Shown here: one piece after another, positions 26,180 to 34,278 of the stretch
Numbering within the stretch: position 1 is the first letter of the stretch
Layout: each line of letters begins with the position of its first letter
Assembly (NCBI GenBank): GCA_020636375.1
Contig: JACJXZ010000008.1
Location: forward strand, 310,001 to 374,000
DNA from: Lewinellaceae bacterium
GTDB taxonomy: Bacteria; Bacteroidota; Bacteroidia; Chitinophagales; Saprospiraceae
Reading direction: 5' to 3'
DNA: 64,000 nt
Program-made: the position numbers and the translations under genes
The notes under the pieces: generated by a model
What the model saw: the letters and a program-made list of their open reading frames with translations, nothing else
What the model was told of the DNA's origin: nothing
Database searches by the model: none

Positions 26180-27067
26180 ATGAGAAGTATCCTAATCCTA
26201 GCTGCCTTTTTCAGCACCCACGCCATCACCGGCCAGGAGCGCTTCGTCAGCTCCGATTTCAACGATTTTTACGACTGGTACCACCGGCAATCGCAGGTGG
26301 CTCAACTTTACGAAGACCAGGCGCAGCTTTTCACTTTCGCCGGCAATACCGAAGTCCACGCCGGCCCCTGCCGGACTTCTGAAACGATCACCCGCCTGCC
26401 GGCAGGTTACGGCGTCCGGAATATCGCCTACGACGACTACTACCTCCCGGAAGACGAGATCGACGGCTATGGCGACATCTGGTATCACGTCAGTGGCAAA
26501 GACCCCCGGGGGCAGGCTTTCACCGGCTATATCTGGGGCGGGCAGATCGCCAAGGGCTGGCGTTCCGTCGACCTTGGGAAGGATGGCCAGCCGGAATTTA
26601 TCATGCTGGGCATCTCCTCGAAAAAACGCCAGGCTCCTGCCGAGATCAATGCGGAGATCCGCATCGCCCGGCGCGGCCAGGTCGTCTACCAGGTTACCGT
26701 CCCCGGCCTCTGTGTTTTTGAGGACTGTGCCTCCAGCCCGCTGCTCCGGGCCGTTGAAACCCCGCAGGGCTTCACCATCATCGAAGCCAGTACCATGACC
26801 GTCGGCTGCTGGGCAGGCATTGAAAAATCCTTCTTTTACTGGGACGGCGCCAACCTCCAGCGCGTTTATCATGCCGAATATACGACCAACAAGGAATTTG
26901 CCAACGAGTCCTTCGTCTTCAACAACAGCAGCTCCGGCACCCAGTTGTGCCGGTACAGCCATGAAGGAGAAAACTACTCGCCCGTCTGGGAGTGCAAAGA
27001 GATCGGCACGGACAATAGCCGGGCGTCCGTGGCGGTGGAAATGACGGGGGCGGGAATGGCGCGGTAG
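26180..27067 (+). CDS. Exported protein with an SH3-like N-terminal domain
   Basis: 295 residues. A signal peptide (MRSILILAAFFSTHAITGQ) is followed by an SH3b-like stretch (about 50-120: NTEVHAGPCRTSETITRLPAG ... YIWGGQIAKGW), which in this context usually binds cell-wall or surface material. The remainder (about 125-290) looks like a beta-rich domain with three paired cysteines (CVFEDCASS). I do not recognise a specific family. Single gene, in opposite orientation to both neighbours. Confidence 0.7.
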   Translation: MRSILILAAFFSTHAITGQERFVSSDFNDFYDWYHRQSQVAQLYEDQAQLFTFAGNTEVHAGPCRTSETITRLPAGYGVRNIAYDDYYLPEDEIDGYGDIWYHVSGKDPRGQAFTGYIWGGQIAKGWRSVDLGKDGQPEFIMLGISSKKRQAPAEINAEIRIARRGQVVYQVTVPGLCVFEDCASSPLLRAVETPQGFTIIEASTMTVGCWAGIEKSFFYWDGANLQRVYHAEYTTNKEFANESFVFNNSSSGTQLCRYSHEGENYSPVWECKEIGTDNSRASVAVEMTGAGMAR

Positions 27068-27092
27068 GGCTGGTTGGTTGTCTGTTGTCAGT

Positions 27093-27167
27093 TGTTTGTT
27101 GTCTGTTGTTGATGCTACCACGCTGCCCGGCAACAAACAACAATCAACAATTAACAGACAACAAACA
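27093..27167. repeat. GTTG-rich inverted repeat between convergent genes
   Basis: tgtttgttgtctgtt (27093-27107) and its exact complement (27153-27167), with further GTTG/CAAC pairing inside. It sits between two convergent genes, where a bidirectional stem-loop could stop transcription, though there is no T-run. Related GTTG-rich stretches occur near 6793, 21958 and 39915. Confidence 0.75.
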
Positions 27168-27177
27168 ATCATCCCCC

Positions 27178-28158
27178 TCACCCCACCTTCAGCACCACCT
27201 TCCCCTGGTTCCGGTCGGCTTCCATATACCGGTGTGCTTTGGGGGCCTCCCTCCAGTCGTAGACCGTGTCGATGACAGGGCGAAGCTTACCTTGGGCGAA
27301 CAAAGGCCAGCCGTAGCGATAGAGGTCCTGCGACAACCTGATCTTGTAGTCCAGGCTCCGGGCCCGAAGTGTCGAACCGAGGATTTGCAGGCGTTTGCGG
27401 AGAATGGGGCCGAGGTTGAGCTTTTCGGCCCGGACGTCGCCCAGGAAAGCCAGCATGACCAGCCGCCCTTCCGTCGCCAGCACGTTGAGGTTGCGCTGGA
27501 AATAAGGGCCTCCGATGAAATCCACCACCACATCCACGCCGTGTTGATGGGTATATTCCATGACATCCGCTTCGAAGTCCTGATTTTTATAATCGATGGC
27601 ATGGACGGCGCCCAGCTCTATGCAGATGGGATGCTTGGGGGCCGAAGCCGTCACAATGGGATGAGCGCCCATAACGCGCGCCAGTTGAATAGCAGCGGTG
27701 CCAACGCCGCTGGCACCGGCGTGGATCAGCACCCTTTCGCCTTCCTGCAGGCCAGCCAGCCAGCGCAGGGCCTGGAAGGCGGTGAGGAATACTTCCGGGA
27801 TGGCGGCCGCCTCGATGGCGCTGAGCCCTTCCGGAACGGGCAGGGCCACGTCCTGGTGAATGACGGCATACTCGGCATAGCCCCCTCCGGCAAGCAGGCC
27901 GCAGACGGCATCCCCCGGTTTCCACTTTGTCACGCCCTGGCCCGTGCTTTCCACAACCCCGGCCATTTCCAGGCCCAGGATAGGGCTTTCTCCTTCCGGC
28001 GGCGGGTATTTCCCTTCCCGCTGCAGGATGTCCGCCCGGTTGAGGGCGGTGGCTTCCACCTTTACCAGTATTTCATGAGGGCCGGGATGCGGCTTGGGCC
28101 ATTCGCCGAGATGAAGCTGGTCCGGGCCGCCGAAGGATTCGATCAGTATTGCGTGCAT
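27178..28158 (-). CDS. NAD(P)H:quinone oxidoreductase, PIG3 family
   Basis: 326 residues of the zinc-free medium-chain dehydrogenase type. An N-terminal GroES-like domain (ALNRADILQREGKYPPPEGE and GLEMAGVVESTG) precedes a Rossmann domain with the NADPH loop HAGASGVGTAAIQLA. It closely follows the PIG3/Qor pattern, so it likely reduces quinones with NADPH in the cytoplasm. It starts 11 bp after the ribA stop and is probably co-transcribed with it. Nothing else in the window explains that pairing beyond flavin/redox metabolism. Confidence 0.9.
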   Translation of the reverse strand: MHAILIESFGGPDQLHLGEWPKPHPGPHEILVKVEATALNRADILQREGKYPPPEGESPILGLEMAGVVESTGQGVTKWKPGDAVCGLLAGGGYAEYAVIHQDVALPVPEGLSAIEAAAIPEVFLTAFQALRWLAGLQEGERVLIHAGASGVGTAAIQLARVMGAHPIVTASAPKHPICIELGAVHAIDYKNQDFEADVMEYTHQHGVDVVVDFIGGPYFQRNLNVLATEGRLVMLAFLGDVRAEKLNLGPILRKRLQILGSTLRARSLDYKIRLSQDLYRYGWPLFAQGKLRPVIDTVYDWREAPKAHRYMEADRNQGKVVLKVG

Positions 28159-28169
28159 GAGGTGTGTGG

Positions 28170-28790
28170 TTAGAGCTTGAAGAAGTGCCCCATCTCGTCC
28201 TGCTTGGTCTTCAGGTAGTTGAAATTCTCCTTCTGGGGTTCGATGACCAGCGGCACCCGGCTGACCACTTCGATGGCGGAGTTTTCCAGGGCTTCGACCT
28301 TTTCCGGGTTATTGGTCAGCAGGTGAATGCGGCTGACGCCCAGAGCCGCGAGCATTTCGACCGCAATGTCGTACTGCCGGGCGTCCACTTCCAGACCGAG
28401 GTGCAAGTTGGCGTCTACGGTATTGAGGCCGAGATCCTGTAAATTGTACGCTTTCAGCTTGTTGATGATGCCGATGCCGCGGCCCTCCTGCCGCAGGTAG
28501 AGCACTAGCCCCCCCTGCTCGGCAGCCATGCGCAGCGACTTGTCCAGCTGTTCGCCGCAATCGCAGCGCCGGGACCCGAAGAGGTCGCCGGTAATACATT
28601 CGGAATGGATGCGGGTGAGGACGGGCTCGGTAATGTCGCAATCCTCATGGACGAGGGCAAGGTGGGGCATCCACTCACTCTCGCTGGCCGCAAATGCGAT
28701 CATGTTGAAATTGCCCCAGGGCGTAGGGATCAGGGCCTCCGCCTGTCTTTTTATCATAGCTCGGTTGACTTTCTCTGATTTTTTGACCAT
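28170..28790 (-). CDS. ribA: GTP cyclohydrolase II (riboflavin synthesis)
   Basis: 206 residues, the length of stand-alone RibA. It opens the GTP ring to give the first intermediate of riboflavin synthesis. The zinc site is visible as CITGDLFGSRRCDC, with the GTP-binding R-Q-E-G-R-G-I-G-I segment near residue 105, and L-L-T-N-N-P-x-K near 165. The fused DHBP synthase domain of RibBA proteins is absent. First gene of a two-gene unit with the quinone oxidoreductase. No FMN riboswitch is recognisable upstream; a TAGTTTTG box lies about 70 bases before the start. Confidence 0.93.
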   Translation of the reverse strand: MVKKSEKVNRAMIKRQAEALIPTPWGNFNMIAFAASESEWMPHLALVHEDCDITEPVLTRIHSECITGDLFGSRRCDCGEQLDKSLRMAAEQGGLVLYLRQEGRGIGIINKLKAYNLQDLGLNTVDANLHLGLEVDARQYDIAVEMLAALGVSRIHLLTNNPEKVEALENSAIEVVSRVPLVIEPQKENFNYLKTKQDEMGHFFKL

Positions 28791-28861
28791 TGCCGCTGTC
28801 CTTTTGGGTGGGCAGGGGGATTCTTACAAACACAAAAATAGGGTTTATCCCGCCCCTCTGC

Positions 28862-28869
28862 CAAAACTA
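28862..28869 (-). promoter_or_regulatory. Bacteroidota -7 box (TAGTTTTG) for ribA
   Basis: Exact TAnnTTTG match on the minus strand, 72 bases before the ribA start, giving a leader of about 65 bases. The -33 region holds only a weak TTTC. The rest of the gap up to 29026 shows nothing I can name. Confidence 0.4.
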
Positions 28870-29026
28870 GCATCAGTAAAGTATCATTTTTGAAACCAAA
28901 AAATGGGGTAAAAGTTTCATGCGGCTGATACCCGGGCAGGCAGGATGGGCGGGGCCAACGGCACTCCGGAGCCGCCAGCGATGCGGGAAACCCAGGGCAG
29001 GCCAGCCTTTTCATGCGCCCGGAGAC

Positions 29027-29067
29027 AAAAAAATCCCGGACGTTGACGCTTGCCAATGCCCGGGATT
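29027..29067 (-). terminator. Rho-independent terminator of the SusD operon
   Basis: On the minus strand aatcccgg ... ccgggatt forms an 8-bp GC-rich stem, followed at once by a run of seven T. It lies 29 bases after the stop of the Calx-beta lipoprotein gene, so it ends the SusC-SusD-lipoprotein transcript. Confidence 0.8.
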
Positions 29068-29095
29068 CCTGATTCAGAGGGGAAGCCCCCCTGCC

Positions 29096-29608
29096 TTAAT
29101 CAACATCTTCGATGACAATAGTAGCCGTCTTCAGGAAATCGGTTCCGCCGCGGCCCACAGCGAGAGGCCCCTCGGCATTGGAGGCGCTGACCAGAGTGAC
29201 AGTCAGGGTCTTCGTCCCGTCGGCCGTATCATCCGTGAGAAGCTCGATCTCCAGGTCTGCATTGGAGCGGTTTACTACGTCCCAGGCTTTTTGCCCCACG
29301 GTAATGGTTCCGCCGGAAGCAGTAGCGCCCGCCACGTTGAAATCCGTGCCGAAGACCGCATCGCCGCCAAACTCGTAGTCCACGGTGATATCCGACAGCG
29401 TACCGGTGGGGCACTCGATGGTTACGGTGGCAGAACCATCTGCTTCAGTGACCATGATATCATCCAGAATGGCGGAGTTGCCCGGAGCATCGAAGGCCAC
29501 ATAACCGGGCAGTTCCTCCAGGTCGAAGTATTCGCTGACTTCGTAGTCGTTGCCACATGCCGTAAGCAGGGCAACAACGGAAAGGAGCATGAAATATTTA
29601 TAGTTCAT
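29096..29608 (-). CDS. Calx-beta-like lipoprotein of the SusCD locus
   Basis: 170 residues. A lipoprotein signal peptide ends in LLTAC. The mature part is beta-rich and ends in a Calx-beta-like motif (DGTKTLTVTLVSASNA ... TATIVIEDVD). It is the last gene of a SusC-SusD operon, 43 bp after susD, in the position usually taken by a surface glycan-binding or accessory lipoprotein. Ligand unknown. Confidence 0.78.
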   Translation of the reverse strand: MNYKYFMLLSVVALLTACGNDYEVSEYFDLEELPGYVAFDAPGNSAILDDIMVTEADGSATVTIECPTGTLSDITVDYEFGGDAVFGTDFNVAGATASGGTITVGQKAWDVVNRSNADLEIELLTDDTADGTKTLTVTLVSASNAEGPLAVGRGGTDFLKTATIVIEDVD

Positions 29609-29651
29609 CGTTTCATTTTTTTGTTGAAGGTTTACAAAAGCCTTGCCCGAT

Positions 29652-31061
29652 TTAGTTCTCGAACCACTGCGGGACGTCCGTATTCACGTTCGCCGGCGTG
29701 TTCGGATTGGAGGACACTTCATCCGGCGGGTAGTTGAACCGCTTCAGGATGGTGGTGATTACGGCGTTGGAAGGCGGCGACATGTCCGGAACCTTCGTCC
29801 TGCGGACCGTATTCCAGGCGACGACCGGGCGGATGAAGGACTCCAGGTACAACTGCTCGTGCACCATCTGCAGAGTAACTGCCGGGAGGCCGCTGACGTA
29901 ACCGCTGATCGTGGCGTCGTCCAGCGTGATCTGCACACCGGGAATGTCCTGCCCCCAGAACTCCAGGATCTGGGTCAGGCCGCGGTCGAACCACTCCTGC
30001 GCATCTTCATTGGTCACGCCCAGGAGGGCCAGCTCTGCGCGGTAGAAGCTGATCTCCGAAGGCAGGAACATGATGTGCGGCAGGTCCGGGCGGATGATAT
30101 TGTCTTTGAGCACCGCCGTATTGTCGTCCGGGAAGAAACCGTTTTCCGGGGCGCCCAGGCCGTCGGGATCGAGGATGAACAGGTCGAAGCGGGGGTCGCC
30201 GTCGTCCAGAAGGTCGTAGAGCGGTTCTCCCGGGCCGTGCACCTGCGCGCTTTCATTCGACGGGCCAAAAAAGGCCTCAACGATGGTATAAAAGGCATTG
30301 CCGGAACCGCCGCCGCCCGCGTAGCGGAGCATTACAGCCTGTGCGTTGTTCTCGATCAGGGGCTGGGACAATACAGCCTGGATCTCGCTGTCGACCGAGG
30401 TGTCCTTATTGCGCAGCAACATCAGGATGCGCAGCTTCAGGGAATTGGCCCAGCGCCGCCAGTTGTCCATATTGCCGCGAAAGAGGACGTCGCCGGAGGA
30501 GACGTCAAATACGCCTTCGGCGGGCACCTTGTCGATCAGGTCGATGGCCTCATCCAGGATGGACAGGCAGCCGCGGAACACCGACTGCTGTTCGTCAAAA
30601 TCAGGGGCAGGAAACGAGACTCCGTCCAGCGCTTCGGAAAAGGGAATCCGGTCCCAGATACAGGACAATTCAAAAAAGGACTTGGCCTTCAGGATTTTTG
30701 CGATCGCCGCCACGTTGTTCCTCGATTCGCCGGCGGCGAGAGCGTCCTGTTCTACCAGTGCGAGGTTGCCCAGCACCTGCTCGTAATACATACCCCAGGT
30801 ATTGCCGGTGAGGAAGCTGGTCGTCGGCCCGGTGCGCGGGCTGTTGAAACAGGCAGAGAAGTGCTGCGGCACATCCATGATCCGGGTGCCCAGTTCCGTT
30901 TCGAAACGATTGGAGTACTGTACGATAACAAAGGGCAGGATGACGTTCGGATCGGCCGAACTGGCTGCCAGAGGGTCGGTGTTGATGTCCAGCGCCTTAT
31001 CGCAGGAAGGGAGAACCATCAACCCGGCCAAAAATAAGATGGATAAGGTTATATATTTCAT
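29652..31061 (-). CDS. SusD/RagB-family nutrient-binding lipoprotein
   Basis: About 469 residues. Lipoprotein signal ending in LMVLPSC, followed by the D-I-N-T-D-P segment typical of SusD-like_2 proteins. The helical TPR-like scaffold includes NVAAIAKILKAKSFFELSCIWDRIPFSEAL, a hallmark of the family. It should sit on the outer-membrane surface as the lid of the SusC channel. The start at 31061 gives the lipobox; the frame continues to 31091. The partner SusC gene is truncated, so this lipoprotein may have lost its transporter. Confidence 0.9.
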   Translation of the reverse strand: MKYITLSILFLAGLMVLPSCDKALDINTDPLAASSADPNVILPFVIVQYSNRFETELGTRIMDVPQHFSACFNSPRTGPTTSFLTGNTWGMYYEQVLGNLALVEQDALAAGESRNNVAAIAKILKAKSFFELSCIWDRIPFSEALDGVSFPAPDFDEQQSVFRGCLSILDEAIDLIDKVPAEGVFDVSSGDVLFRGNMDNWRRWANSLKLRILMLLRNKDTSVDSEIQAVLSQPLIENNAQAVMLRYAGGGGSGNAFYTIVEAFFGPSNESAQVHGPGEPLYDLLDDGDPRFDLFILDPDGLGAPENGFFPDDNTAVLKDNIIRPDLPHIMFLPSEISFYRAELALLGVTNEDAQEWFDRGLTQILEFWGQDIPGVQITLDDATISGYVSGLPAVTLQMVHEQLYLESFIRPVVAWNTVRRTKVPDMSPPSNAVITTILKRFNYPPDEVSSNPNTPANVNTDVPQWFEN

Positions 31062-31114
31062 CAGTTGATCTTCTTTTTTGGTTAATGACATTCACGGGGC
31101 GAACATCCACCACG

Positions 31115-33529
31115 TCAGAACGTGGCCCGCAGGTTCACCCCGAAGCTCCGCGTACTGGGCACGTTCGACCGTTCGATCCCCCAGCCGTCGGCACCGGAGC
31201 CGAACAGGCTGGCCTCCGGGTCGATGTGAGGAATAACAGAATACAGCAGGGCTACATTCCGCGCTTCTACGCCGACGACCAGGTTTTTGATGAAGCTGTT
31301 GCCCAGCAGCCTCTGCGGGAAGCTGTAGTTGAGGGCGACTTCCCGCAACTTGACGAAGGAGGCGTCAAAAATAAAGGGTTCGGCGACGCTGTTGTCGTTC
31401 AGGGCAGCCCAGAAATGCTCGGCGCTGGCAACGGGTACGTCATTGTCCCGCACGGTGCCATCCGCATTTTCGATAACCCCTTCCCGGTCGATGAAAGTAC
31501 CTTCCCGGTTGAGCAGGGTCTCGGTTGTCAGGCCGCCGACCTGCAGGTTTTCAACGGTTGAGGGTTTCATGACGCCGCCTTCCCGCCAGTCGATGGTGAA
31601 GGAGAGGTTGAAATCGCCGATCCGGAAGGAGTTGACGAAGCCCATGGTGAAGTCCGGCAGTACCGAGCCAAAGGTTTTGGGTTCGCCGGCCAGGCGGGTA
31701 CCGTCCTCCGGGTTGATGAGCGGCCGGCCGGAAACGGAGTCCCGCAGCCAGGGCACGCCCAACAGTTCGAAGCCCTTGCCTTGCTCGGCAACGACCTGTA
31801 CGCTGTTGAAGGCACTGGCGATCAGCACCCGGTCTACCCCTTCGGCCAGTTCCACCACTTCGACCTGCGCGCTGGAGAAGTTGACACTGGTGTTCCAGGA
31901 AAACTTGTCAAACCGGATGGGGGTAGCGTCAATCGTGAACTCCAGGCCGGAAGTATTCACCTGGCCTACGTTAGTCCGCAGGAAACCAAAGCCGGTGGAT
32001 TCCGGAATGGGCAGGGCCAGGATCTGGTCCTTGTTCTGCGTCCTGAAATAAGCGATATCTATTCCCAGGCGATAGTCAAAGAAGTCCAGCTCAGCACCGA
32101 ACTCATAGCTGGTCTGTTCTTCCGGCCGCAGGTTGGCCGGCGGGATGGTATTGGTCTTTGTGTAGGCCGAAGCGCCGTTGAACGGGAAGTTCACGTTCAG
32201 GCCGTACTGCCCGGTAGCTACCGTGACCGGGAAGTAGAGGAAGTCCAGCTGGTAGGGGTCGGTATCGTTGCCCACCTGCGCGAAGCTGGCCCGCAGCTTG
32301 CCGTAGCTGAAGAAGTCGCTGGTCAGCCCCAGAGCGTCAGAGAAAACGAAGGCGGTGCTGACCGAGGGATAAAAGTAGGAATTGTTCTCCAGCGGCAGGG
32401 TCGACGACCAGTCGTTCCGGCCGGTAATGGTCAGCGTCAGCCAGTCCCGGTAGCTCAGGTCGACCGAAGAATAGAGCCCGAAGAGCACCTGCTCGCGGAA
32501 ATCGCGGTCCGGGACGTTCTGCTGGACGTTGCCCGGAGAGAAGAGCTCCGGAATGAGGAGCTGGTTGCCAAAGAGGCCTTCCACCGTCCTTTCGCGCTTA
32601 TTGTAGTTGAATCCGCCCAGAGCGGAGACGGAAAGGTCCTCGGTGATTTTGAAGGAGTACTTGGCAATGATGTCGGTATTGATCTGGATGTTGTTGATGT
32701 TATCGGTAGTGAAGTTTCCTTCCAGGCGGGTGATTGTCCCCTTTCGGTTGGACAGGAAGCGGTTGTCCTGGTCGTAGTCATAGCCGAAGCTGCCGGTGAG
32801 TTCGAAGTTTTCGAACGGGGTGAAGGTAAGGGCGGCATTGGCCAGGACGCGGGTATCATCCCGGTTGTTCAGGTTTTCGTTCCGGATCCAGTAGGGGTTG
32901 TTGGTTTGGGGGTCAACCGTGTTGATCTGGTTGCCGGCCTCGTCGATCCAGGGCCTGAACAGCCTTTGGTCCAGCGTACTGCTGAAAGAACTCAACCCGA
33001 CGATGTTGACGTCGTTGGCCCCGGCTGCCGCCGTTCCCCGGGAGTCGGTCTTGATAAACTGGACGCCGAAGCGCGACCGGAGCAGGGGGGAGTGCCGCAT
33101 CCCGGCGTTTAATGAGATATTGTAGCGGTTCAGCTCCGAAGCCGGCACTATACCGGTCTGGTTCAGGGCGCCGAAGCTCAGGCGGTAGTCGTATTTTTCA
33201 TTACCATCGGAAATGGCGAAGTTGTTGATCCAGGTATTGCCCCGCTCGAAGAAGTCGCGGACGCCGTTGTCTTCCACTGCCTGGAGAGGCCCGGCGCCTC
33301 CGGTAACGGGCACGTTCTCTACTGTCTGGCCGACGATGCGCGGCCCCCAGTCAACCCCTACGGAAGAGGAATCGTACTTGGCCAACGACCCCATGGCGTA
33401 TTCCTGCTGGTAATCGGGAACGACGAAAAGGTCGTCTATGCGATAGGAAGAGTTGACCGATACCTGGAAGTTGTTGCCGCCTTTGGTTTTGCCCCGCTTG
33501 GTGGTAACGATGATGGCGCCGGCGGCAAA
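31115..33529 (-). pseudogene. SusC/RagA TonB-linked outer-membrane receptor, 5'-truncated
   Basis: The reading frame covers the end of the plug domain (GAIIVTTKRGKTKGG near 33500) and the complete 22-strand barrel to the C-terminal F (GVNLRATF). Everything upstream is missing: signal peptide, carboxypeptidase-like repeat, TonB box and most of the plug. An in-frame TGA lies directly before the first recognisable codons, at about 33533. The first ATG inside (33394) would give 759 residues with no export signal. Intact SusC proteins are about 1000 residues. I read this as a deletion or rearrangement breakpoint, not a start-site problem. Confidence 0.85.
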
Positions 33530-33626
33530 AGGTTCTCAGAAAATTAAAAAATTTTGCAACTATTATTATTTCCTCAAACCTTCCGTTTACCTGAATCACG
33601 GCCCACACTTATTAAGAGAATAATGT

Positions 33627-33634
33627 TATATTTG
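33627..33634 (+). promoter_or_regulatory. Bacteroidota -7 box (TATATTTG) for the metal-efflux locus
   Basis: Exact TAnnTTTG match 49 bases before the ATG of the small His-rich protein that opens the efflux locus. No clear TTTG at the -33 position. Confidence 0.45.
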
Positions 33635-33682
33635 CAGTATATTTCCTGAAATCACAATCACAAACGGGCCCTTTCCCGGAAA

Positions 33683-34090
33683 ATGAAGCTCATTGCTCAG
33701 ATATTAGCGCTCTACTTCGCATTCGGCAGTTTGCTGCCGGGTTCCGATTTCAGCCAGCTGAAAAAGGCGCCGGCCGCGTGGGAACACTACGGGCTGCACC
33801 GGCAACTTGCCGCCGGTTCCGGCGAAAACACCTCTGTCTTCGATTTTCTTTATGCCCACTTCCTGAATCCGGGAAGCCATCAGCACGACGACGGCGGGCA
33901 AAGCCACCAGGATCTTCCGCTGAAAACAATACACACCTTTTCTCAGATACTGCCGGTTAGCGTTGCTCCCTTGCAATTGCCGGCCCTGCCCGTTGCGCAC
34001 AGCCGGGTGATCCCCCATCATCAACCCTACAATGGCGCTGCCCATGAAGGCGCCGTTTTCCGCCCTCCTGTTTCGTCTTCATTTTTTTGA
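33683..34090 (+). CDS. Small exported His-rich protein heading the metal-efflux locus
   Basis: 135 residues. Signal peptide (LIAQILALYFAFGSLLPG), then a region with clustered histidines (GSHQHDDGGQSHQDLP, residues about 64-80) and a hydrophobic stretch with more histidines near the end (PHHQPYNGAAHEG). Bacteroidota CusA/CzcA loci often begin with a small exported protein of this size; most known ones carry cysteines, which this lacks. Metal binding in the periplasm is an inference from composition and position only. Confidence 0.65.
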   Translation: MKLIAQILALYFAFGSLLPGSDFSQLKKAPAAWEHYGLHRQLAAGSGENTSVFDFLYAHFLNPGSHQHDDGGQSHQDLPLKTIHTFSQILPVSVAPLQLPALPVAHSRVIPHHQPYNGAAHEGAVFRPPVSSSFF

Positions 34091-34149
34091 TGCTTACCAA
34101 ACATATTCGCAATAATCCGGGAATGACAGCGCCGGCCTGAGTTCAGTCG

Positions 34150-34172
34150 CAGCTCGTCAGCAGCACGAGCTG
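34150..34172 (+). other. Stem-loop in the leader of the CusA-TolC gene
   Basis: cagctcgt pairs exactly with acgagctg around a 7-base loop, about 110 bases before the start of the large efflux gene. There is no T-run, so it may be an RNA-stability or processing element; it does not match a riboswitch I know. Confidence 0.4.
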
Positions 34173-34278
34173 CCCTGCGTGGAAACGGGCACCTGCCGCC
34201 TTCAGTAAGCGGAGGCGCATTTCAGCATCGCAAAGGCCATTCAGTTCCCGGACTCAGGACAAAACTCGCAAAGCAACC

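Noticed and set aside
28791..29026. FMN riboswitch before ribA
   Set aside because: I looked for the conserved RFN segments and the multi-branched pairing and did not find them.
34091..34278. Cobalamin or metal riboswitch before the efflux pump
   Set aside because: Only one simple hairpin is visible; no conserved riboswitch core.
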